NCBI GenBank assembly: GCA_039619475.1
Contig: CM077115.1
Coordinates: 419,190,557 to 419,254,556, forward strand
Source of the DNA: Icerya purchasi
Lineage: Eukaryota > Arthropoda > Insecta > Hemiptera > Monophlebidae
DNA: 64,000 nucleotides
Direction: 5' to 3'
Numbering within the stretch: position 1 is the first letter of the stretch; every line of letters starts with the position of its first letter. Shown here piece after piece: positions 1 to 12,110 of this stretch. The notes beneath the pieces are model-generated. The model ran no database searches, was not told the DNA's origin, and saw only the letters and a list, made by a program, of their open reading frames with translations. Made by a program: the position numbers and the translations under genes.

Positions 1-3000
1 CTTAAATAACAAACACTCCCCAACCCACATAAATTCAAGTTACGGATGTTTTTCATCTATTGATCTAACAATATGCTCAAACTTTCTAGCACCTAAACTC
101 CAATGGGCCGCATACACAGATCCTTGTGATAGTGACCATTATCCCATAGTGGTCTCTTTAGAACACCACAAACCATGTCAAGTAGGATCTATACCAAAAT
201 GGAACATTCCCAAAGCAAATTGGTCTTCGTTTTATGATGTTACAGCCAACATAGATCAACTTCCGTGTCCTACAATCATTGCAGATTCGGTTGATGCTTT
301 CACTAATCTATTGATTCGTGCAGCTGAGAACTCCATACCCAGATCTTTTAACTCAATTAAATCTCGAAAAGTACCTTTGACGGTCCGAAGAAATAAAATT
401 GGCCATAAAAAATCGCAACAAAGCCCTGCGTAAATTTCGAAATAGCATGTGTCAACAAGACTTTATACAATACAAATAACTTAGAGCAAAAGCCAGAATA
501 CTCATCCGCTACTCCAAAAAGCAGAGTTGGATAAATTTTGTATCTAGTATAAACCAGCCTGTATCTTCTGCAGCCACGTGGAATAGTATAAAAAGATTAA
601 CAGGCAATAAAACAACTTTTGCTATCACCCAACTCCAACACAACAACCAAATCTATGTAGACCCCCTTAATATTGCTAATACTCTAGCGAATCATTTTTC
701 ATCTGTGTCATCAGATAAAAATTATGATAAATCGTTTATCACTATTAAAGAGAAAGCTGAATTAATACCCATAAATTTCCACTATCACTCTGGTAATTAT
801 TACTACAACCAACCTATATCAAGCCAAGAAGTAAATTACATTATCCATAAATTCAAAAATACGGCTCCAGGCCCAGATCAAATTCATCCTGCTATGCTAA
901 AAAATCTTCACCCTAAAGCTATATCATATCTCACTCAAGTGTTTAACGAAATTTTTACAACAGGCCAGTATCCACCTCAATGAAAAACAGCTACTGTCAT
1001 CCCAATTTTAAAACCCAACTCAAACCCATCTAACCCACAATCATATCGCCCTATATCTTTAACCAGCGTTATTGGGAAAACTCTGGAAAAAATAGTCAAC
1101 AAACGCTTAGTATGGTACCTTGAATCTAATAATATTATCACTAACTATCAATATGGCTTCAGGAAAAATCGATCTCCAATTCAAGCGGTTTGTGACCTCG
1201 AAAATGAAATACAAAAGGCCTTCACCAATAAATCCTGTTTATATGGACTATTTTTTGATATTGAAAAAGCATATGATCGGATATGGAGATATTACCTATG
1301 TCAACTATTACACCAATGTGGCCTTCGTGGTCACCTTCCTATTCTACTCCAAAGTTTTTTAAATAACCGTTCCCTTACTGTCAGGATAAATGGTGTTTTA
1401 TCTACGCCATATGAAGTCCAAAACGGAGTCCCCCAAGGCTCAGTTCTAAGTGTAACACTTTTTCTACTTGCCATAAACAATATTGTGACTAATGTTCACT
1501 TCCCACTTACACAACGGTTATTTGCTGATGACTACGGTATTAGTATCATAAGTTCAAACCCTCAAAGAGCGCATAGACTATTACAAGAAACCCTAAACCG
1601 CCTATCTCAGTGGACACATAATCTTGGATTCCGATTTTCTAGCACAAAAACACATTTAGTAATCTTTCGAAAAAGAAAGCCAACGCCCAAGTTCCATACC
1701 CTGCTTTTATATGGAAAACCAATATTAATTCAAGATAATACAAAATTTTTAGGTATACACTTTGATCAGAAATTAACCTGGCTTCCACACATAAAAAATT
1801 TGAAAGCAAAATGCCAACGGGCAATTAATGTGATGAAATATTTAGCTAACCCAATAACTGACTGCAATAGAGGTAGACTACTACAACTATATAAATCTCT
1901 AGTGCTAGCCAGAATCGATTATGGAGCACCCGTATATGGCCAAGCTAATAAGTCAGCATTAAAACTTTTAGACACAATCCAGACAACAGCTCTCCGAATC
2001 GCTACAGCAGCGTTCCGCACTACTCCAATAGACAGTCTATGTGCGGAAACAGCTATTCCCCCCACTCCACTACCGTCGATTACTCTCTACCTCTAATTTC
2101 GTTATCTCAGCTGCCCAAAACCCCAGTATACCTATATATGACTATCTCTTTAACCCAAACAATTCACCAAATCATATAATGATCAGGCACCAAAAATTGA
2201 CCTGTCAAAAGTACAACACCCACCCTCTCTTAACCATATTTTCTGAACCTCCATCGTGGGTCTCTCAAATCCCGGAGATCCGATTGGATTTATCAAAACT
2301 TCTTAGACCAGCTGATAAAAATATAATCTTGGGAAAATTACAACTAATCCTCCAAGAATACCCTAACCACATCCAATGCTACACCGATGGCTCTAAAACC
2401 CAAAAAAGAGTGGCTTGTGCGTACTCTGTAAATAAAAAAATATTCTCGCATCGCTTAAGCAACCGTCTATCTATCCTATCTGCAGAACTAACAGCTATCT
2501 TATTATGTCTCCAATATTTCGTACGCCACTTTCAACAAAACCTGATAATCCTGTCTGATTCTCTTACGTCACTCCAACTACTACAAGATCCATTTCCATC
2601 AAACCCAATTGCTCAGCGCATTAAAGTGATTCTAAACACTATGCGTCTACAGTCTATTTCAACAAAATTCATCTGGATCCCAGGCCATGTAGGAATTCCT
2701 GGACATGATATGGTGGATTTGGCTGCCAAATCTGCCAAACTCAACAGTTCAATTTCTATGCTTATTCGTCCTACTGCCGAAGACCTCAAACAACATCATA
2801 AAGAGCTAATACTCTCTATGTGGAAGCAGTATTGGCATAACATAGAAAGTAATAAGCTTCGAGACCTCAAAGAAAAGCCGATACCGTGGAACTCCTCAAA
2901 CCGAAAGTCACGTCAAGAAGAGATAGTGATTACTCGGCTACGTACTGGACACACCCGACTTACTCACTCCCATCTCTTATCAAATCTTTTCCCTCCCGAC

Positions 3001-3270
3001 TGTCCTCATTGTGGCAAAGAGGGCTTAACGGTTGATCATATTTTCACATGCTTAAAGACAGCTCCTCTCCGACTCTCTCTCCATGTTCCTTCAAGCCGTG
3101 TTTTAGCTCTTAATGATTCCTCCAACTCCATAGATAAAACAATAAATTTCATTAAACAAGTCAAACTTTTCCATCTCATCTAATCTCATTCCCTTCCTAA
3201 TTGAGCCGTGAAGCCCTCTGTGTAGCTATGTGGCTCATTAATTGAATAATAAAAAAAAAAAAAAAAAAAA
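1..3270 (+). mobile_element. Non-LTR retrotransposon (LINE) with RNase H, truncated by window edge, inactive
   Basis: This is a LINE whose 5' part (ORF1 and most of the endonuclease) lies left of the window. Within the window it carries the end of an AP-like endonuclease, a full reverse transcriptase, an RNase H domain and a terminal Cys/His motif, then a 65-nt 3' UTR and an A tail at 3251-3270 preceded by AATAAT. RNase H downstream of RT together with an AP endonuclease places it in the I superfamily (I, Nimb, LOA, Outcast or R1-like clades); I cannot choose among them by eye. It is dead: two frameshifts and two in-frame stops. Its 3' end differs from that of the other LINE tails in the window, so it is a separate family. 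Confidence 0.93.
2..3183 (+). pseudogene. LINE ORF2 pseudogene: endonuclease end, reverse transcriptase, RNase H
   Basis: The ORF2 polyprotein of the LINE would nick target DNA, reverse-transcribe the element RNA and remove the RNA strand. Reading frame 2 (2-about 380) shows endonuclease motifs FSSIDLTICS and SDHYPI. Frame 3 (about 380-2060) shows the RT: APGPDQIHP, SYRPISL, YGFRKNRS, FFDIEKAYDRI (motif A), GVPQGSVLS (motif B) and FADDYG (motif C, Asp pair intact). Frame 1 (about 2060-3183) shows RNase H: CYTDGS, SAELTA, LSDSLTS and WIPGHVGIPGHDMVDLAAK, so the D-E-D-D set is kept, then a C..C.....H....C motif near 3000-3055. Lesions: a frameshift near 375-385, TAA at 477-479, TGA at 981-983 where the family has Trp, and a frameshift inside a C6 run at 2058-2063. 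Catalytic residues survive, so decay is fairly recent. Confidence 0.92.
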
Positions 3271-3899
3271 GTTTATAAGAATCAAAAAAATAGACTTTAA
3301 GAACAATAATCTAATTGAAAATAAATAAATCATAATAAAATTCGCATTAAAAAAAGGCGTTATCAATGAATATTTTACAAAACACTCATAATATGCTTGA
3401 ATATGAGTAATCTACAATTTTAATCAAATATTTTGTACATTTAGTATATGTGAAATGTAAAACGTATACATGAGTGCTGCAAATTCGTTATACATATATA
3501 TGTATATATGTATATGCATGCATTATATTGCAGGAAATCGTTATTTGAAACCTGGCAAGGGCAGTGTCACTTCAGTTCCATTTGTAACTTTCATTTAATA
3601 CTTTTGTGAAATAATCTACTTAATAAGATACGTGTCGTTCATTATTCCCGAAAAAAACTTACCCCAGACCAATTATTTACTGGTTTTTTTTTTTATCTTT
3701 TTAATAAAATATAATATCACTTCCGTTATGTAATTCGGAATATATATATATATTATTATGTGTGTTCATTTGCAATTTTAGCAACACAGGGAAATGTAAA
3801 GAATGCATTTCAAGCATTTATTCGCGATAAACTTCAATCGTTTAAATTGATCATTTGAAACAGGAAACCAAACGAAGAATGCATTAGAGGCCTTTATAA
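3271..3899. other. AT-rich spacer
   Basis: I see no coding signal here, only AT-rich sequence with short TATATA runs at about 3493-3518 and 3740-3752. Confidence 0.6.
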
Positions 3900-4243
3900 A
3901 GAATTAGTTTTGTTTTTTGGGGAGGGCGCGTCAGCAAAGGACCTCCAGTAGCAACAAGTAAGGAGAGGATCAGTAAAATACTGATTCGGTCAGAAATAGC
4001 CAGGATGAAGGAACCAAGCACGGGGTAATGGACTGGAAGTGACGTATGAGGCGTAATAAGGATCGGGAAATCTAAGATATAGCAAACTGAAATAAAGAAT
4101 CGGTCGAGAGTATGGACATTCAAAGAAGATCTGGTTGTTGGGATGTAAAGCTTCGCAATTCGGATAAGGATGACACAGTTAGGAGAGGGAGTTAAATGAA
4201 AACGAAAACGCGAGGAAGGTAATCGAATATGATTAAGGCGCAA
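3900..4243 (-). mobile_element. Degenerate LINE 3' fragment (after RNase H to poly-A)
   Basis: Read on the minus strand, this decayed piece carries the C-terminal Cys/His region that follows RNase H in I-type LINEs: NNQIFFECPYSRP at about 4105-4139, matching DVNHVFFECSSL of the better copies at 25.8 and 38.1 kb. Upstream, LRLNHIRLPSSRF matches the RLRFGHT segment. The 3' UTR ends in a TGACG(C/A)GC motif followed by an A-rich tail (plus-strand T run at about 3905-3918). The frames are broken. The element is heavily 5' truncated, the usual outcome of LINE insertion. Confidence 0.6.
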
Positions 4244-4929
4244 ACGAATAATAATAGAGTCAATAGCAATTATTTTAATAAGCGTGATTTACAAGAGCAA
4301 ACAAAATGAACGGTGTAAACATTAAGGTATAATTTCTTCGTATCACGTAACCATACTCGATCGGAATAAACATTTCCTCTTTTTTTAGGGAGGATTTTCG
4401 TAATTTGTAATAAACTGCTTGCCGCATATTTCATTTTTTTATTAATCTTGTTACAAAAATTTATTAAATTAAGCATGTTCAATGGTAGATTCAAACCTAA
4501 AACAACAGTGGTCTTAAGCTGTCAACTTGATAAATTCCTAGCCCCAATCTATTCGCAGATCTTCTGTCGCTTTGCTAAACGTCTGTCGCTTACGGGTGCT
4601 CTATTCCAATTCATTTCCAGGCGGAAATCTCTAAAAACTGGCGCTTTACTCTTTGGAAAATACCTTACGTATTAATATTCACTTTAATTTCTTTTAATAA
4701 TCTCTCCTACTTTTCGCTCAACTTCGCTGAATTCAAGTATTTTTTCTCTATCGTCACTTTTAAAAATCCTTTCATATGCCGTAATAATTAATTAAGCAGC
4801 AATTCTGCAGCATTATCGATTCCCTATGGTCTTCGCTGATGGTTCGAGAAGGTCTGTTGTTGCGGTGAAGCTTCTTTTATCCTTCAAGATTTTAATATTT
4901 CAGGATCTTTCTTCTATTCCGCATTCGTG

Positions 4930-5725
4930 AACGAATTAATGACTGTCCCACGATCAATCATTTTCTTGCCTTTAATCGCTTATCTTTCACATATTTTTAT
5001 TCGACTCCGTGAGCGCCCTTCAGTTTATTCCCTCCTTTCCGATCATTCTTGTGGCTCTACTATTTTCCGCATGTATTCACTTATACATACTCTATTCCTT
5101 CTCCTTTCCATTCGTTTAAATTTGCTACGGGTTCTCTTAGATGAAGCGGCTGATTTCTTGGCTCGAACTACATCTTTTTCCCGCTTCTTTTCCAAAGGAA
5201 ATCCCTTCTTCTAATGTCTTCCTGTTGCATAAAAGTTTTCATCTTCGATTACGGTCGGATATTTGCGCTTTCCCGTTTTCTAATAACTATTCATTTCATA
5301 TGTGGGTTCAGTCTTTGTATTAATCCATGGTTTTTCGTTTTTCTTTTACTTCGTAATTCCGCTGTTGCCTTCATTATTCGCATCCGCATTTTGGTCACAT
5401 TCTATTGTTTTCTTCTCGTTTTCGCTTTCTATTAGCTTTCTCCCTGTATTGTCTTCTCCGTCCAGATGATGTCTGAAACGATTATCACGTGTTTATTAAG
5501 TGCTCATCTCTTTATCTTGAGTACTCTCCTTCCAGTTTTCTGAGACACTTTCCGCTCCTTGTAGCATTTCTTATTATCCTTTTCCTTCAACACTTGTCAT
5601 TCCTGTTGTACTGATTGATTTTTATTAAACGATATCTGACCGGATTAAAATATAACCAGCTCTTTTCTCTTCTTATTGTTTCCCGGTAGATGTCTCTGAT
5701 TGACGAGTCTCAAAAAAAACAATGA
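4930..5725 (+). mobile_element. Degenerate LINE 3' fragment (RNase H end, Cys/His region, 3' UTR)
   Basis: On the plus strand a broken reading frame contains DEAADFLARTTSFSRFF at about 5140-5190, the final motif of LINE RNase H (consensus NE.AD.LA). It is followed near 5370-5420 by a degraded RIRFGHT-like segment and near 5470-5520 by DYHVFIKCSSLYLE, the counterpart of DVNHVFFECSSLS in the 25.8 and 38.1 kb copies. It ends with a 3' UTR carrying TGATTGACGAGTCTC and a short A run at about 5713-5720. Many stops and shifts show that it is old. Sequence between 4450 and 4930 may also belong to it, but I cannot show that. Confidence 0.55.
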
Positions 5726-6870
5726 AATCATTATCTCCTTCTATCACGAATTTCCTTCAACCTTTTTTCATTGTCGGCAATTTCATAAACCCGTTCATAT
5801 GCAACTAAATACGTATTTCTATAGTCACAGCTTATTTTTCATTTAGAGTCGCAATACTTGTGAGCACTGTGATTATCCTATCATCATCTCTAGTTTATAT
5901 AATTTCAGAACTTCAAATAAAACTAATTGCGTGCGATGCAGCTGTGCGCTTTCTAGCCGTATATGTGTGTTATTCTTTTTCATATTACCTATTATTGACT
6001 GTTCTCTAAAAGGTTCCTTTGATTTGTTTCGGTACCAACTTTAACTTTTCGTGTTTCTTCGATTGATCTTCAATTTCTTGAGCAGCCAATAACTCTAACA
6101 TACCTTTTTATTAAGATTAGGCATCGGAAATAATGGATTTTATTTATTGATCATTTTTTCTCGGCACTTATTTTTTCTTTTCCCTAAGGCGGATGATTTA
6201 CGTGATTTTCTATTAAATATTTCTAGAATAAAACGTAAACTCATTATAGTTACTGATTTTTTTTTTTTTACTTATCGTCCAAGAACATGCATGCGTACTA
6301 AAGGCGATAAAAGTCAAAATTTATTCGGTTAAAAAATTATTTCGTAAATTAAATATAAAATAATATTCTTATATACTTCGGACTGCCGTTAAATTGGCCG
6401 TTGTTTTAATTAATTAAAAATACTTTTACCGATTATCGCGTAGCCTACGCAATTTATAAATTTCCAACAAAATTTATAATCGTTGACAGGTAAAACGGCA
6501 CTGAGACGCTGAAATTGTTTTGTTTTTTTTTATTAAAAATAAGTTGTGGGTATTCCCATAACAATTGTAGCGGTAACACGGTTTCTACAGGACGCGGCCA
6601 TTTTCCGACGACTGAATCGGCTGCTCGTTGCTCTATGAATTTCACTATAAAAAGTAGCTTACTCGACTCTTATCTACAATAATCTCTGCATCTATTGTCT
6701 ATCCTCCGGTCGAAATCAGATTTGTTGCGCGAAAAATTTAATACAAAGTGACCATCTGTAATTGTAATATATTACACCTATATCAATAACAGAAAATATT
6801 CAGACAACGTAAGTTAAAGTCATTGCTTGGCGCAAATTGCAAAAATAATTTTCGGCTCATAAACGTGTAC
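5726..6870. other. AT-rich spacer
   Basis: I see no supported feature. Short open frames here lack splice-site or domain support. Confidence 0.5.
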
Positions 6871-6871
6871 G

Positions 6872-7480
6872 AAACGCCGATTAGTGTTTTTCATTGAGCT
6901 CGTTAGTAAAGGTGTTCTTTTGTTCGACTAAAAATAACAATCGATTATTTATATTTAAATTCATAGGCGATCGACAACGGTAAAGAAATCGAGCGGAGAG
7001 GATCAACAGAAATAGCACTATAAGAAGTAGGAATATTAAGGAATTACGGGTAAAGAAAGGAAACGTGTACACAACATGCAAAAAAATGTGATCATCCGGA
7101 TTACATTGCTGATCTATTACGGGGAAGTGGGAAATAGGGAGGTTCTGTAAGTGAAAAACAGTAACAATACCAGGAGGAAACTGGCTAAAAACACAGTCGA
7201 TATAAGGAACAAATGATGTAGCGTTAAGAACGAAGAATAAATGCTTTATGTAGGAAGATTTAAGGAAAGTTGATTAAAAACAGAAGAAAGGATATAATCT
7301 CAACTTAAAATGGAACTTCCCAGATGTTAGAAATTATTGGCAACGTCTCTTTGTCAAGTGCATCACGAGACGAGTGATGAACCATTTCATTTCCCTCTAC
7401 ACCAACATGGCCATATACTAGTACATCCAAAAGAAATCAATCTGATCGAAGTGCGTTTGGAAAAGGTTGTGAGTGGCAGT
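6872..7480 (-). mobile_element. Degenerate LINE 3' fragment with RNase H remnant
   Basis: On the minus strand the segment at 7381-7412 reads GHVGVEGNEMV, the His-Asn region near the end of LINE RNase H, preceded by DQIDFFWM (7413-7445), as expected for the IDLLWIPSHVG block. Further along, NPDDHIFLHV (about 7060-7105) corresponds to the Cys/His region of the other copies, with the Cys lost. The 3' UTR ends near 6886-6912 with the CTAACGAGCTCAAT version of the shared terminal motif. Stops interrupt every frame. Confidence 0.6.
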
Positions 7481-8909
7481 ATCTTAGGAAGGACGGGAAA
7501 ATGAAGATGAGACTGTTCGTAGAGCACTTAATATGGTTTCAATCAAAAATTTCAGTTGTAGCAATATGAACCGCGAAACTCGATATGTTTAACTAACTCG
7601 TCATTATAAACCGTATGAAAAAAAAAAATAATAATAACAAGATAATATTTTTCTGTGAATAAAATATTGTTTTCGGTGTTGGTTTTTGAAAGTATCGAAA
7701 ATATTGAAATTTTTAAAAAACCTACGGTAAAGCAGTACTTTATTTCTAATACTAGCTGCTATAGAAATTGCAAATTTTTAATTCTGTAACTTACACTGGC
7801 ACAATTATCGGTGATGATTGAAAAAAACTAAATTTTTCAATGCGTTGTTCCCTTTTAATCAACAAACACGATTTTTGCCCGAGAGGCGCGTTTGGCTTTA
7901 AAGATGCTACAGTCTTTGTACAAATGTAGCCAGCTCCAAAAGAAATTTATACATTCTATAAGAAAACAATGTTGTAACTTCTGTACACACGTGTACACTA
8001 TAGAGGCGCGCTTCTACTTTAAATAGAATCGAAAGAGACGACAGTTAATACGCTTCAAGAAAAGAAATGATTGAAAAGCTAATTGACAAAATATAAAATG
8101 TAATAAAAGGCTCGGTTTAGGGTTTCAAAGATGCGAAGGAAATTCTGCGTTGACCAAATTATTCAGCTAAATATGTATGATGCATTTTTAAAATGCGGAT
8201 ATTAAACAAGGAAATGTTATTTCGAAAATTATGAAACACTAAACATTTATTAAAAATCAAAATAGTCAAAAAATATCCCGGACATGTTTCTCGGAACCCC
8301 ATGTTCAGATATTTTTAAAATTTTTAAATTTTTAATAAAAACTTCTGTATTTTCATAGTTTTTAACGATATGCACAAAAGTTTTCATCAACCACCGCATT
8401 TCCATTGAAAGCTCACACATTATGCAAAATGTCCAAGGCTGCAAAATTCGGTATATTAAATTTGATTTTTCTTTTTCTTTTTTTTTTTTATTAGTCTTTA
8501 CAAGATCGGTGAGAAAGACTAGACCTGAAATAAAATTATACCGACTATCTCCAAAATTAACGCGATGCTCTTAAACGTTTAATTACCAATACGACGCACA
8601 TACCGCCCCGTTCTCTAACCAGTATGCACCGAGGCAGCCGACTGAGTAATTAATTAAAATTCCCAGGAAAATCGTGTTAGACTCATCGAAAAGAAACGTA
8701 ACAATTACACAGCTTTTATTGTTGCAGAGATATTGAGAAACTACTTTTTCTGCGAGAATATAAATTTTTGTATAATAAATTTCGATATTTTTTGAAATTT
8801 TTCAAATCTGTCAAATCATTTACTTCTGACGACGCGATTATTCTATTTAATACGCTGTTTTGCACCAATAATAACTGCTGGCCAGCATCGTAGCCTTTCT
8901 CAGACCATG
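7481..8909. other. AT-rich spacer
   Basis: I see no supported gene. The sequence is AT-rich with short homopolymers. Confidence 0.5.
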
Positions 8910-9640
8910 TAAAACTGCGCCCCCCCCTTAAAATGCCCTAGAGTCTTATAATGCAACCGGTGGAGCTTCCGATGAGGACGGAATAAAACAGCGCAGCTCC
9001 TTGGAAATGACCGGCTAACGTTTGCTGAAAGTTTCATCAAGCCGATGATGATTTTCCGACATGAAGAAGCAGCCAGCAGAATGATCGGACACTGATAGCC
9101 GGCGAAATTCTAATGAGAGTTCACTGTGATTGTTTCGCGTTCTGGCGGTTGCCATTTTTCCCTGCCCGACGTATTTAGGTCACTGCTGAAAGAAAAACCG
9201 ATGCACAGAAAAGACGAAGTTGACTGCGAGTGAAGTTCTGTCGTTGCACTTGTAGAGGGAGAACAGTCTGCATTTTGCGCGCGTGTATAAATAAGGAATT
9301 AGAAGCGCAAGAGGTCGGGGGCGGGCATGTTTGCGCAAACAAAAGCGCACGCAAAAGAATCAACAGTGCTCACTAATGCCTTGCCTTACGTGTGTAGTGA
9401 GCGGCGTTTGCAAACGTGTCCGTACGACGACGAACGCTGATCCGGTGTAGACGGGTACGCCGGCGCGTTCGACGAACGAATGTCCCCAGGGCGTTGTTTA
9501 GATGAAATGGTCTCTTTGAGAATCGTTTGATATGATATGGGAATTAGAGCAACGTCGAACGTAGCGGCATTTCTGCATCGTTCCTGCGCTCATCTACCTA
9601 TTCCGAGTATCGTGCATCCTCGTCTCTTCGTTGCCGCTTT
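8910..9640. other. CpG-rich block, possible regulatory DNA
   Basis: This block is much richer in G+C and in CpG than its surroundings, especially 9395-9500, and has no long open frame with splice sites. It starts at a C8 run (8920-8927) and ends at an A-rich run near 9650. In insect genomes such islands can mark promoters, 5' exons or conserved regulatory DNA, but nothing here decides which. Confidence 0.3.
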
Positions 9641-9867
9641 GTTTTTTTCGAAAAAAAAAAAAAAAAAAGAAGTAAAATGTTCGGGGCATGAGTGACGGAG
9701 AAAAAAGGAAAGAAATTTGTGTGTATGATGTATACACATGTGTGCGAGCGAGTCATATTGCATTTGTATTTTTTGTTGTAATATAACGCCTTCTAAATCC
9801 CAAAGGTAAGAATATGTCAGTGTTGCCGGTGCTTGTGTTTTGTATTTTAGCGCCTATTTTACCTTTA

Positions 9868-9945
9868 TAATAATAATAATAATAATAATAATAGTAATAA
9901 TAATAATAATAATAATAATGATAATAATAATAATGATAATAATAA
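9868..9945. repeat. (TAA)n microsatellite
   Basis: About 78 bp of TAA/ATA trinucleotide repeat with three single-base interruptions (TAG, TGA). It makes a poly-Tyr open frame on the minus strand that is not a gene. Confidence 0.95.
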
Positions 9946-10632
9946 GAAAATAGAGAGGCCTCAACGTGTCTGTGCTGGCTCTTTTCTTTTGCGCGAGAAA
10001 AAAAAAGACTGTCTTTTGTTTTCCTTTTGTAAACTGTATCTAATTTTTTTGTTGTTGTTATCTTCAACTCTTACCTACACCTTTGCGAGAACTACTTCTT
10101 CATCGGATACCGCAGAACTACTGTAATCATCGTTCATTTATAATTTAATCGATACTCTCTGTACGACGAATTTCGGCAGCAAGTTTTTCCTCGAATTCCC
10201 CCATTTTAGCGTGCCGGATTAACGGCAGAAGGGCCATTACGCGAAATTCGTTTCTTTCGCAACATCAGCGTTGAAATGACAAATAATAAACGGAACAAAT
10301 GGAATTAAAAAAATCGCCCTTATGCAGTTTCCAACGGATGATACTTTCGTGTTTCGTCTCGTTACATATCAACGCGCAACTACATCGTCGTGTTCGGCGC
10401 CAGGGATTTCTTCTCCGAAATTTCGTACCCAAGCACTAGGTCTTCCACTGTGTCTCTCTTTCTCGGCGATAAGCCTCATTTTCTTGCTTCTTATGTATGT
10501 ATGCTTCACCAAGAATTCTACAAGCAGCGTGAATGTATGCAAGATACACTCGCTGGCCTGCTTTGCATAAAAAAAATTTCAGGTTCAAATGTATCATCAT
10601 TATCGTATTTTAATTTCTCTGAGGAACATCAG

Positions 10633-10710
10633 AATGGTTTGCATATGTATATGATCAATTCGATTCTTTCTGTCCGCCGTCACCACTCGGGGACGATAAT
10701 TCTTCTATAA
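10633..10710 (+). CDS. Candidate internal exon (78 nt, phase 1-1), gene unknown
   Basis: A possible host exon. It follows an acceptor ending CATCAG (10627-10632, with T-rich sequence about 10 nt further upstream) and ends at a good donor, A|GTAAAT. The open frame begins with the last two bases of a codon and ends after one base (phase 1 on both sides). The 25 whole codons read WFAYVYDQ then FDSFCPPSPLGDDNSSI. If joined to the exon at 16128, the junction codon is A|AG (Lys) and the frame stays open into the acidic segment. Codons use more G/C at third positions than the AT-rich flanks. The acceptor is only moderate. The protein is not recognised, and this could be chance. Confidence 0.35.
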   Translation, partial: NGLHMYMINSILSVRRHHSGTIILL

Positions 10711-10995
10711 GTAAATATTTCAGTTGACTACGAAGCAAGCAAAGAAAAATAATTTAAGCAATTTATTTCAAAGCGTTACATTTTGATAACGGTTTTTCGT
10801 ATTGCTTTTTTTCTCCCTCCAATACAACCACACAGCAACACTAATAATTCGGTTCTTCGGAGACAAATTCACCAGATGTTAGTGCGCTACAAGTAGAGGA
10901 ATCAGCTGTAATCAACTATGCGGGTTTTTAATTCATTTATATTAGACTTTGTAACAGTGATAATAATTAAACTGTCCATTTTCCGGATTTTTTTA

Positions 10996-11565
10996 TATAT
11001 GTTGATAAATAAATGCGCTGCTTTTAGGAAATATAATTAAATTTTGTCGTCACGATAGCCTAGTTGCTAGAGCGCTTGACTTCCGTTACGGAGGTTTCGA
11101 TCCCGGGCGACGACAGACACTTGTATTACAAAGAAGTAAAATTAAAATTCACGTGGAAGGCAATTGGCAAACCACCACGAACAACATCATATGCGCGCTA
11201 GGTCGGTACACAGCAGACAAATACGGGACTGCACTTTTGTAAAACTATGTAAGTCAAACGATTACTATAATCAGTTGCAAGTGTAGTCATGCGTGTGTAC
11301 AGCAGCGTTTTGAATATAGCAATTGCCTGGTACACAACCTATATCGGTACAGCTAAAAGTATACGAACAGGTTGCGCCAACGCGCTATGTAGCGTAAGGC
11401 ACCTAAAGAAGAATTAAATTTTAAATAAACTGCCACATGTTTCGGCAACAAAGTGCCATAATCAATGTGCAATTGATTATGGCACTTTCTGGCCGAAACA
11501 TGTCGCAGTTTATTTAAAATTTAATTATATTTCCTAAAAACAGTGTGTTTATTTATCAACATATA
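10996..11565. repeat. Foldback (hairpin) element with 94-bp arms, split by a SINE
   Basis: The left arm is 10996-11045 plus 11423-11466, and the right arm is 11472-11565. Each is 94 bp once the SINE insertion is removed, and they pair as inverted repeats around a 5-nt loop (11467-11471). The outer arm ends are TATATGTTGATAAAT and its complement. The inner arm contains ACATGTTTCGGC and GTGCCATAATC on both sides. The pairing is nearly perfect, with a few mismatches about 16-22 nt in from the outer ends. It could be a MITE-like hairpin transposon; I do not recognise the family and see no clear flanking duplication. Confidence 0.85.
11046..11411 (+). mobile_element. tRNA-derived SINE, copy 1
   Basis: A 366-bp SINE headed by a tRNA-like part with a pol III A box (GATAGCCTAGTTGCTAGAG) and a B box (GGTTTCGATCC, one base longer than consensus). 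The body contains GGCAAACCACCACG, shared with the copies at 19.6 and 27.5 kb. It is bounded by a perfect 11-bp target duplication AATTAAATTTT at 11035-11045 and 11412-11422. The insertion site is inside the left arm of the foldback element. It would have been mobilised by a partner LINE; the partner is unknown. Confidence 0.92.
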
Positions 11566-11949
11566 CTCGTATATACATGGGCGCTGCTAACGGGTGGCAG
11601 GGGAACGTTGCCCCCCCTGGAGCCTTGAAACTTTTTAATCAACTGGCCATGATGTGTATTCATAGGCGCGTAATCATGGACAATTTGCCAGAAACCCACG
11701 AAAATTATGTGTTAATTAAGATTCTTGTTTAATAAAATATTAAGCCTTTACAACTTATAAATTTTATTTTTCCTATAACTCATGTCCTCTCTCTATCATC
11801 TTGCCCCCCCCCCCGGCTCATCGGCTGGCTATATATATTAGATTTATTTTTAACGCGGCGTGGAGAAAGCCACTAATAAAATGACGATAACTTGAATTTC
11901 AAAAATCTATTACTTCCGAAACGCTTGTTTGCGATACTGATCCTTTTAT

Positions 11950-12110
11950 TTCTTACATGTTCATCTCTTTCTGTTGAAAGTTCTACCTTGTATTCAAGTT
12001 TTTGCTGGGACTTGATTGTTAATATTGTATGACTCCTTTTCTTTCTAACTGTTTCTGATAAAAGGTCGCCTTGGTTGACGAGCCCAATAAAAAAATAAAA
12101 TAAAAATAAA
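11950..12110 (+). mobile_element. LINE 3' end (UTR and A-rich tail)
   Basis: The segment ends with GGTTGACGAGCCCAAT followed by an A-rich (TAAAA)n tail to about 12110. The same terminal motif closes the LINE fragments at 5.7 kb (+) and 6.9 kb (-). No coding part remains. Confidence 0.45.

Noticed and set aside
1..3270. Endogenous virus or LTR retrotransposon
   Set aside because: AP endonuclease, the RT/RNase H order, a poly-A tail and no LTR, integrase or protease show a non-LTR element.
9753..10067. Minus-strand frame with a poly-Tyr run
   Set aside because: Produced by the (TAA)n microsatellite.
11047..11120. tRNA gene by A and B boxes (also 19557, 27499 and minus 15250)
   Set aside because: The boxes sit in SINE heads that continue into non-tRNA bodies with target duplications. 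The stems do not form a clean cloverleaf by eye.
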